Assembly: GCF_008000935.1 (NCBI RefSeq)
Contig: NZ_CP042831.1
Coordinates: forward strand, 1,302,001 to 1,366,000
Reading direction: 5' to 3'
DNA: 64,000 nucleotides
Source: Flavobacterium alkalisoli
GTDB taxonomy: Bacteria; Bacteroidota; Bacteroidia; Flavobacteriales; Flavobacteriaceae
The first letter of the stretch is position 1, and each line of letters starts with the position of its first letter. The position numbers and the translations under genes were made by a program. Under the pieces are notes generated by a model. That model was given only the letters and a program-made list of their open reading frames with translations. It made no database searches and was not told the origin of the DNA. Shown piece after piece: positions 58,005 to 64,000 of the stretch.

Positions 58005-59147
58005 CCAGTCAGTTGAAATATCATAAATCTCGCCCAGATTATTATATTGCCTACCAATAAACTTCCCATCAATCATACTGTCATAAAGTAAGCCTAATTT
58101 GTTTAATGGTGCCTTATTTTTACTAAAAGGATGTTCAAATAACCAATATGGAGCAACAGGGATATTGTGAGGATAAATTTTCATTATTAATAGCGCTGTT
58201 AAATTAGTAAGCCTGGCTCCGTTTTTGTCCAAAAATACACCATCTCTAAGCCGTTCATATTTCTCATCTCTGTTTTTTGGATTGGTAGACCACGTATAAG
58301 CTGCCGAACCTAAAACCGCCTGATTAACATCAGTAGTAGAAGTCACTTTTTCGGTAAGAGCATTTACAGCAATTATATAAGGCTTTTCCAATTTACCATA
58401 TCTTTTAGCTTTTTCAGAGATTGCGTCTCTTAGGGATTCTTCACTTCCTCCCCACCATGTCTCAATTGGTAGCACACCTATTGGGTGTTCAATAAATTCA
58501 TTTCGCTTTTCAGGTATTACTGGTAATAATTTTAATATGATGTGTATATCTTTGTCCTCATATTCTATTTTCGGAATATATTTATATCCTTTATTGGTAA
58601 TTATTGTAGTAACAATTTCAGGGTCAAAATTTAAACTTTCTATTTCAATTTGCTTTAGTAGTTTTTTTGTACTCGGCTGTATATTGCTTTTAAAAGAAAG
58701 TTTATCAATGCCTAAGAAAAAATTTTTAATTTTTACTTTGGATAGTGAATCGTAAAATTGATTCGCTTTTCTTTCTAAAGCTTCTTGTTTATGTGATTTA
58801 TCCTTTACTACTTTGGCTTCAACATAAGCTTCAAAATCATGTTTTGTTATAAGAAAATCAGGTCTTTTAGATGTCTCCTCAATATTTGGATGTATAGTTA
58901 CATTGTAACCAAGTTTTTTAAATAACGTATATAAGGAGAGCTCGTGAAAAGCAGAATCAAAGTCTTTTTTAAACCTTTCTTTTAGTTCTCGTTTTTCTTC
59001 ATCGGGTAATTCCGCAAACCATTTATTAAGAATTGTTCTTATCCTTCCTATATCTTCTCTTGCACTATTATTGTAGTAATTATAAATATTTTCATTATAC
59101 AGTGCAGGGTCAATAGATTGTCTCGTAATTTCTTCAAATAATTCCAT
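57990..59147 (-). CDS. PD-(D/E)XK nuclease-like protein
   Basis: A 385-residue protein. Its N-terminal part has the PD-(D/E)XK layout: AFHELSLYTLFKKLG with E69, RPDFLITKHDFEAYVEAK with D97, E110 and K112. The C-terminal 260 residues show no known motif (IEYEDKDIHIILKLLPV, GVLPIETWWGGSEESLRDAI). It is probably a DNA nuclease or a nuclease-like effector. It lies 7 bp downstream of the unknown gene at 59155 on the same strand, so the two look like a two-gene system beside SIR2-HerA. Confidence 0.65.
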   Translation of the reverse strand: MELFEEITRQSIDPALYNENIYNYYNNSAREDIGRIRTILNKWFAELPDEEKRELKERFKKDFDSAFHELSLYTLFKKLGYNVTIHPNIEETSKRPDFLITKHDFEAYVEAKVVKDKSHKQEALERKANQFYDSLSKVKIKNFFLGIDKLSFKSNIQPSTKKLLKQIEIESLNFDPEIVTTIITNKGYKYIPKIEYEDKDIHIILKLLPVIPEKRNEFIEHPIGVLPIETWWGGSEESLRDAISEKAKRYGKLEKPYIIAVNALTEKVTSTTDVNQAVLGSAAYTWSTNPKNRDEKYERLRDGVFLDKNGARLTNLTALLIMKIYPHNIPVAPYWLFEHPFSKNKAPLNKLGLLYDSMIDGKFIGRQYNNLGEIYDISTDWLNTK

Positions 59148-59154
59148 GTAACAA

Positions 59155-60129
59155 TTAGATATAATAGCTGTAACCGCAGTTAGTATTAGTTAAAGTCATC
59201 TTTGCAATTTTAACCTTATCTCTATTTTCCATTATAGGGTAAAAGGTTTCTAAGCGTAAATAATCTTCCTTCAAGTTACCTTTTACATACCTCGTTAATC
59301 GCTTAAACCATATGGCATAATCTGTTTCATTGAATCGAAAGAAGATATATTGTTTATTAAAGCTGGTAGGGGGTATGTTTTCGTTATAACATCTTAGTAG
59401 TTCATACAAAACTGTTGGTAAGTTTTTATAATCAATCATCATGTCTAAATGATAACTTTTGGTTTGATGTTGTTTGATTGCTTGTGAATAATGTCTAAAA
59501 ACTGTATGAACATATGTATATCCATTTATCACAATTGATTCATTATTTATACTTATACTTTGTTCAGTAAATGATTGTTCCTGATAATATTCTTTTACAA
59601 CCAGATAGATGTATTTTCCATGCAACACAAGCGATTTTTTTAACGCCTCATGATATCTGCTGCCAGCAAAGGTTCTTTGACAATATTTTCGTAATTCTTT
59701 TAATTGTTGTCCAGTTTCTTTAGATATATAGCCTAATAAATTGTCTTGATTTTGCTTGTTTTCTATAAATTTTAGCCATTCTTGATATTCTTTATGTAAA
59801 TATTCAACATCTACTTTCTTTTTATGTAATGGTATCTCGCCAAACGCATCTACAACCTTTTTATGTCCATTAACATCTAAAAAATACATCAGATAAGTAT
59901 TGGTAAAGCAATAATTCTTGCAATAGTTTAATTCCTTTATATTATAAGCTCGTTTATTACTACCCTCTTCTCTTAAAAGTTTAACTACGCTACATAAATA
60001 ACTTTCTTCAGCTAATGTTAATTCTGTCCCATTTTGAGCTTCAGTCAATAGTTTTTGCACATACTGTTGATGTAAAACCCTGTCCTCGCTAAACTTTACA
60101 TTATTGAGTTTTTCTCTCGTGTAAATCAT
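59155..60129 (-). CDS. unknown protein paired with the PD-(D/E)XK gene
   Basis: A 324-residue protein of no family that I recognise. It is Tyr/Lys-rich and predicted alpha/beta, with LTLAEESYLCSVVKLLREEG, YCKNYCFTNTYLMYFLD (CxxxC), a helical middle part (LLGYISKETGQQLKELRKYC) and a C-terminal GYSYYI. No TM or signal peptide. It is the first gene of a two-gene minus-strand unit and is divergent from SIR2-HerA across a 302-bp intergenic region. Confidence 0.55.
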   Translation of the reverse strand: MIYTREKLNNVKFSEDRVLHQQYVQKLLTEAQNGTELTLAEESYLCSVVKLLREEGSNKRAYNIKELNYCKNYCFTNTYLMYFLDVNGHKKVVDAFGEIPLHKKKVDVEYLHKEYQEWLKFIENKQNQDNLLGYISKETGQQLKELRKYCQRTFAGSRYHEALKKSLVLHGKYIYLVVKEYYQEQSFTEQSISINNESIVINGYTYVHTVFRHYSQAIKQHQTKSYHLDMMIDYKNLPTVLYELLRCYNENIPPTSFNKQYIFFRFNETDYAIWFKRLTRYVKGNLKEDYLRLETFYPIMENRDKVKIAKMTLTNTNCGYSYYI

Positions 60130-60431
60130 TCTTAATAAGTTGTTGATTATGCAATATTAACAAATTCTTCATTCCATGTCTCAATAAGTCAATTTTGTAC
60201 TCTGTGAATAACGTGCTTCGGTGAGTAATATAGACATCTTTTAGTCTATATGTTTATGCAGCCGGCCTGTCCGTACTTGATATAGTACAGGTCGGGAGTG
60301 AAAGCGATTTACTGTTTTTTTGAAATAGCTATGGCGCAGTTAAAGAAAGTAAAAGTGCGAATTGTTTGCGTTAGAAATCTATTTTGTGTGTCATATTTTC
60401 AATATATTAGCTTAATTAACAAAATATTTAT
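60130..60431. other. 302-bp divergent region between the nuclease pair and SIR2-HerA
   Basis: It contains a hairpin with 9-bp arms CCGGCCTGT (60262-60270) and ACAGGTCGG (60287-60295; one G-T pair) around a 16-base loop, whose interior can also pair. It must hold both divergent promoters; a partial -7-like TATTTTG lies at 60380-60386. No ORF is credible. Confidence 0.6.
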
Positions 60432-61706
60432 ATGCCTGATATAATCAAAAATAAGAAACTCACAATAACAGTTGAGTATTGCAATGAAGGCGGTTCTCCT
60501 AACTATGAAATTTATACTTCAGCAATAATAAATCGTGGTGGTGAAATCAAGGAATATAGTAGTAAAGATGGATTTGTTGAAAAAGATGGTGAATCGGTTT
60601 CTATATTTTTTTTAGCAAATAAAGCAAAAAGAGATTTTTACATAAATCTTCTTCAGAATAAATATGGCGAAATTGAAAACGTAGTCTTTCTTACAGGAGC
60701 AGGCTCCTCAGTGAATGTTGGTGTTCATAATAAGGGATTAACAATGGCAGGTCTTTGGTCATTGCTCGATACGGAACATAAGGATTGTTTGGCTAAATTA
60801 ATTACAGAAACAGGACATGATTCAGCAATACATGATTTAGAGGCTCTACTTTCTTTAGCTGGTATGAAAAACATAGTTGAAAAGGGAACATTAAATACTG
60901 AAATTGATACCGTAAAAAGTTTTATCGCAGATAAATGTAGTTTAGAATTACCTGCAACTGCATCACATAGAGAATTTTTAAGAAAAATAACTTTAAGGCC
61001 TCAAAAGTTTCCAAGAGTTAAATTGTTTACATCAAATTACGACACATTATTTGAACAGGCAGCACGAGAAGAAATGCTCACGATTATGGATGGCTTCACC
61101 TTTTCAAATCCAAGAGAGTTTAATGGAAAATACTATGATTATGATATAATTGAAACAAGGCATAATAGACAAGATAAGAGAGATAATATAATATCAAGAT
61201 TATTCTATCTGTTTAAGATGCATGGCTCTTTAAATTGGGAAAACAAATCAGGAAGAATTATTCAGTCTGATGAAAATTCAATCCCAGTACAAAATCGTGT
61301 TATGATTTTCCCTCAAGACAGTAAATTTGAACATTCATATGAGCAACCATATTTTGAAATGATGGCTCGCTTTCAACAAGCATTAAGAACTGAAAACACT
61401 TTGCTAATAACTATTGGTTTTAGTTTCTATGACAAGCATATATCATCAGTAATATTAGAATCTCTCAAGCAAAATCCCTCGTTAAACCTTTTAACTTTTA
61501 CCTATCCATTTTTAATTAACTATGATAAGGATTCTCAAAAAGAACTTTACAATATAGCATCTCTACAAAGCAGAGTATCCTTAATTGTAGATTCTTTTGA
61601 TGATTTTGTTAGCGCATACCCTGAAAATCATGCACATAAAAGGTTCGACCTTTTGACTGAGCTAAATGAAAACTTAAGGAAACTTAATACAGATAATGAT
61701 GCTTAA
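60432..61706 (+). CDS. SIR2-domain protein of a SIR2-HerA defence pair
   Basis: A 424-residue protein. After an N-terminal beta-rich extension of about 80 residues, the SIR2 fold shows VVFLTGAGSSVNVGV (GAGSS 89-93), LFTSNYDTLFEQA (N202, D204), FKMHGSLNWE (catalytic H264) and a C-terminal LITIGFSFYD. These are NAD-binding and NADase residues. It overlaps the HerA gene by 11 bp. In the known SIR2-HerA (Nezha) system, phage triggers assembly and NAD depletion; here that role is inferred from composition and order. Confidence 0.88.
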   Translation: MPDIIKNKKLTITVEYCNEGGSPNYEIYTSAIINRGGEIKEYSSKDGFVEKDGESVSIFFLANKAKRDFYINLLQNKYGEIENVVFLTGAGSSVNVGVHNKGLTMAGLWSLLDTEHKDCLAKLITETGHDSAIHDLEALLSLAGMKNIVEKGTLNTEIDTVKSFIADKCSLELPATASHREFLRKITLRPQKFPRVKLFTSNYDTLFEQAAREEMLTIMDGFTFSNPREFNGKYYDYDIIETRHNRQDKRDNIISRLFYLFKMHGSLNWENKSGRIIQSDENSIPVQNRVMIFPQDSKFEHSYEQPYFEMMARFQQALRTENTLLITIGFSFYDKHISSVILESLKQNPSLNLLTFTYPFLINYDKDSQKELYNIASLQSRVSLIVDSFDDFVSAYPENHAHKRFDLLTELNENLRKLNTDNDA

Positions 61707-63471
61707 AGAGTCTAATCCTTTTTCTGACGGTCTATTTGTTGGTTTTGTTACTTCAGTGTCACCAACTGTAACACAAGTAACTTTCCCCTCATCTTTGTTG
61801 CTAAAGAAATTTTATAGTGCTGATAATAGTTTTCATGCTTTAACAGGCGAATATGTTATTATTGAAGGGGCAGGAAACGGCTTCTTAGGAAAGATTACTG
61901 AAATTGCACTCCCAGAAAATGAGAGATTGGAATTGACTGAAAATAAATTTGAAAAACAATCTTTCCATCCAAAGGGCAAAATAGAGATATTACTTTGTTT
62001 TGATAATTATATATTGAAAGCAAAAAAAGGACTTAATGAATTACCGCCTGTTAGTGCTAAAGTATTTCTTTGTTCAAATGAGTTTTTAAACTTTCTGATG
62101 AAAGATTTTGGCAATAAAGCAAAGGTTTCATCAGTATATATTCCTTTGGCTACCTTGCCAAGGGATACTTCGCATGTAATTAATATCTCATCACAATCTC
62201 TTTTTGGAAGGCATTGTGCAATAGTAGGTACAACTGGAGGGGGTAAAAGTTGGACAGTTGCTAAATTAATTGAAGAAGTTCAAAGTAATCATGGCAAAGC
62301 AATATTAATTGACGCTACAGGTGAGTTTAAGAAATTAAGCGAAGGCAACAATAAGGTGAAACATCTATCATTTAATGATGTTCAAAACCAAGTGTATCTC
62401 AGCTATAAAAATCTAAAAGAATCTGACTTAATGGCAATGTTTCGTCCAGCAGGACAAACTCAGTTACCAAAATTTCAAGATGCTATCAGAAACTTAAGAT
62501 TGAGAGAGGTTATAGCTACAGATACATCTCAACGTCATACAGAACCCTGTATAGCAGAAATATTGAGCTTTGTCGATAGTGGTAGCGCAGTATGTATTGA
62601 TAAAAGGCATAGAAGAAGGAATGCGTTTTCTGAAGCATATAATGTTTTCCCTGAAGTAAATAGGGAAGACTGTTATTTTGATATTAACGAATTAATACGT
62701 CAAATACTTTTAGAGTGCGTATATGAATTTCCCTCAACAACAGGAGTACCCTTAACTTCTTACGGAGGATATAACGAAAGAGACTTAGCAAACTGTCACT
62801 CCCTCTTATCAAGGATAGGGACAGTAATACGAAATAAAAACTTCTCTTCAGTTTTTGGTTTTAACCTTCCAACCGGAATTTCAGAATTAACTTCTGAAAT
62901 ACAGGATTTTCTAAGCCCAAATAGCGAGATAGACATACTTATTCTCTCAGTAGAACATGTGTCTACTGAAAATAATCTAAGAGAGATACTGGTAAATGCC
63001 ATTGGAAGATTATTATTAGAAATGGCTATTGCCAAAAATTTTAAGCTATCTGCCGGGGAACAAGGAAAAAAGAGTCTTTTATTATTTCTTGATGAAGCCC
63101 ATCTCTTTCTAAACAAAAAAATTAAAGATGAATATTCAATAGAAGTGGAACTCAATGCTTTTGAAAGAATAGCAAAAGAGTGTAGGAAGTATGGACTCTT
63201 TCTTGTTATTTCCACACAAATGCCAAGAGATATACCAAGAGGTGTATTAAGTCAGATGGGGACTTTTATTGTTCACCGATTGATTAATCAACAAGACCGT
63301 GAAGCTATAGAGTTTGCCTGCTCGGATGCTAACAAAAGCTCATTGGCTTTTTTACCTATATTGAGTTCAGGTGAAGCACTACTGACTGGCGTTGACTTTC
63401 CAATGCCAATGATTATAAAAGTTATTGCACCAAATGTTAAACCAGATTCTGAAACTCCTATAGTATTATAG
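61696..63471 (+). CDS. HerA/DUF87 ATPase of the SIR2-HerA pair
   Basis: A 591-residue HerA-type ATPase: an N-terminal HAS-barrel-like beta domain (about 10-160), Walker A GTTGGGKS (178-185), ILIDATGEFKKL, then a Walker B LLLFLDEAHLF near 461 and the C-terminal STQMPRDIPRGVLSQMGTFI with VHRLINQQDREAIEF, the arginine-finger region. HerA forms hexamers; with SIR2 it makes a large defence complex. The 11-bp overlap shows tight coupling to the SIR2 gene. Confidence 0.92.
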   Translation: MMLKESNPFSDGLFVGFVTSVSPTVTQVTFPSSLLLKKFYSADNSFHALTGEYVIIEGAGNGFLGKITEIALPENERLELTENKFEKQSFHPKGKIEILLCFDNYILKAKKGLNELPPVSAKVFLCSNEFLNFLMKDFGNKAKVSSVYIPLATLPRDTSHVINISSQSLFGRHCAIVGTTGGGKSWTVAKLIEEVQSNHGKAILIDATGEFKKLSEGNNKVKHLSFNDVQNQVYLSYKNLKESDLMAMFRPAGQTQLPKFQDAIRNLRLREVIATDTSQRHTEPCIAEILSFVDSGSAVCIDKRHRRRNAFSEAYNVFPEVNREDCYFDINELIRQILLECVYEFPSTTGVPLTSYGGYNERDLANCHSLLSRIGTVIRNKNFSSVFGFNLPTGISELTSEIQDFLSPNSEIDILILSVEHVSTENNLREILVNAIGRLLLEMAIAKNFKLSAGEQGKKSLLLFLDEAHLFLNKKIKDEYSIEVELNAFERIAKECRKYGLFLVISTQMPRDIPRGVLSQMGTFIVHRLINQQDREAIEFACSDANKSSLAFLPILSSGEALLTGVDFPMPMIIKVIAPNVKPDSETPIVL

Positions 63472-63625
63472 TGTTATTACATTATTCTCCACATTAATAC
63501 AGGCGATTTTTTATGTTTAATCTCCTACAAAAAAAAGACAGTAACAGTATAAATAATAGTTATAACGTTTTTTATAAAAGTTATGTAGATATCTAAGTAC
63601 CGACCAGTGAAATTGGTGTAGGGTT

Positions 63626-63653
63626 AGGGGAGAAGTTTTTCTCCTCCCCCCCT
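63626..63653 (+). terminator. imperfect hairpin after HerA
   Basis: GGGGAGAA (63626-63633) can pair with TTCTCCTCCCC with a small bulge around a GTTT loop. It is followed by C-rich then T-rich sequence. A weak terminator at best. Confidence 0.4.
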
Positions 63654-63679
63654 CTCTTTTCAAATAATAATTACTTGCT

Positions 63680-64000
63680 TTATGCCGCTTTTCTCTGATT
63701 CACCCAATGTGCCCTTAATTTTTCTGCATGTTCTTTTGGAGTGATTTTTATATATGCTAAAAATTGTGATTCTGTAACATGCCCAGTAATCTTCATTATA
63801 GTGAGAGTGTCCAATTTGCCATAATGATTTGTAGCAAAAGACCTTCTACATGTATGTGATGAAACAAGTTCATGCTTAGGATAAATACCTTTTTTCTTTC
63901 TATGGATTTTTGTTATTTTTTCATTTATCCCAACCACTTCAACAGGTACTATTTTTGCTCCCTCAACCTTTTCTGTTATTCCTGCCAGTTTACAGGCCTC
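63680..64000 (-). CDS. tyrosine recombinase, C-terminal part, 5' end outside the window
   Basis: The open frame continues to the window end, so the gene is cut at its 5' side. The visible catalytic part is SSHTCRRSFATNHYGKL (H-x2-R), ITGHVTESQFLAYIK (H and Tyr), preceded by KHELV. Upstream residues read EACKLAGITEKVEGAKIVPV. It belongs to the phage-integrase family of Bacteroidetes elements and is the likely integrase of the second accessory region. Confidence 0.9.
   Translation of the reverse strand, partial: EACKLAGITEKVEGAKIVPVEVVGINEKITKIHRKKKGIYPKHELVSSHTCRRSFATNHYGKLDTLTIMKITGHVTESQFLAYIKITPKEHAEKLRAHWVNQRKAA

Larger units (their letters stand above)
53772..64000. mobile_element. second accessory region next to tRNA-Leu, right end outside the window
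   Basis: It begins at the second tRNA-Leu and reaches beyond the window with an excisionase-like HTH gene, a Rep-like gene, cargo including SIR2-HerA and a nuclease pair, and the C-terminal part of a tyrosine recombinase at 63680. AT-rich, with no core genes. A matching tRNA-Leu 3'-end repeat is not in the window, so the boundary is inferred. Confidence 0.55.

Noticed and set aside
63607..63617. GTGAAATTGGT near the right end as a possible tRNA-Leu att copy
   Set aside because: It matches only 11 bases of the tRNA 5' part, not the 3' end used by integrases, so it is likely chance.
1..64000. CRISPR array or retron
   Set aside because: No regularly spaced repeats and no Cas or reverse transcriptase motif was found. 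The polymerase-like protein lacks the YADD motif of reverse transcriptases.

Overview
The window looks like a Flavobacteriaceae chromosome, most likely Flavobacterium or a close relative. It is AT-rich, uses Bacteroidetes-type promoters (-33 TTG, about 19-20 bp spacer, -7 TAnnTTTG), has lipoproteins with a Bacteroidetes-style lipobox, a T9SS C-terminal sorting domain, DnaE with a fused N-terminal exonuclease, and many protein families typical of this group (DUF6252, DUF4407, DUF3871, TonB-CTD M56 proteins). All names come from reading motifs and family resemblance by eye; no database search was run.

Layout. (1) 1-11930 is core chromosome: rpsP (partial), a lipoprotein, an RRM protein, dnaE, trxA, a divergent HxlR/old-yellow-enzyme pair, an ECF sigma/anti-sigma-like/outer-membrane-protein trio, a DUF58 protein and tRNA-Asp. 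(2) 11915-30967 is an integrative element of about 19 kb in the 3' end of tRNA-Asp, bounded by 160-bp direct repeats with one mismatch. It carries a tyrosine recombinase, an HNH endonuclease, a divergent family-A-polymerase-like protein, a DUF5131 protein, a RecA-like ATPase with DUF3871, and RadC-like, XRE and small membrane or lipoprotein genes. Its centre is a tightly packed nine-gene minus-strand run (27368 down to 18973) holding AbiH, a complete type IV CBASS (2TM-NUDIX effector, QueC-like Cap9, TGT-like Cap10, CD-NTase, OGG-like Cap11) and a complete ABC-three-component system (restriction-endonuclease effector, middle component 2, SMC-like ABC ATPase). No relaxase, coupling protein or capsid gene was recognised, so it looks like a non-autonomous integrative element used as a defence carrier. 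(3) 31001-53287 is core again: DUF4180, a T9SS-secreted DUF285 repeat protein, stress genes, a frameshifted fatty-acid desaturase, ruvC, hemW, and a signalling block with a BlaI repressor, two M56/TonB proteins, further TonB-CTD proteins and a second ECF sigma gene. (4) 53432-53771 holds two tandem identical tRNA-Leu(TAG) genes. (5) From about 53772 to beyond the window end is a second accessory region: an excisionase-like HTH, a replication-initiator-like protein, a HEPN-like protein, lipoproteins, an XRE regulator, a PD-(D/E)XK nuclease paired with an unknown protein, a SIR2-HerA defence pair, and the C-terminal end of another tyrosine recombinase.

How it works together. The first element concentrates at least three anti-phage systems in what looks like a single transcription unit. 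In type IV CBASS the QueC-, TGT- and OGG-like proteins are thought to act on 7-deazaguanine or on the CD-NTase, and the cyclase product is expected to activate the membrane NUDIX effector. The second element adds a probable NAD-depleting SIR2-HerA system and two candidate uncharacterised modules. The BlaI locus shows a clear autoregulatory architecture: two 16-bp dyads 20 bp apart, one covering the -7 box.

Limits: start codons are inferred, several families are recognised from short motifs only, and both window ends cut genes.
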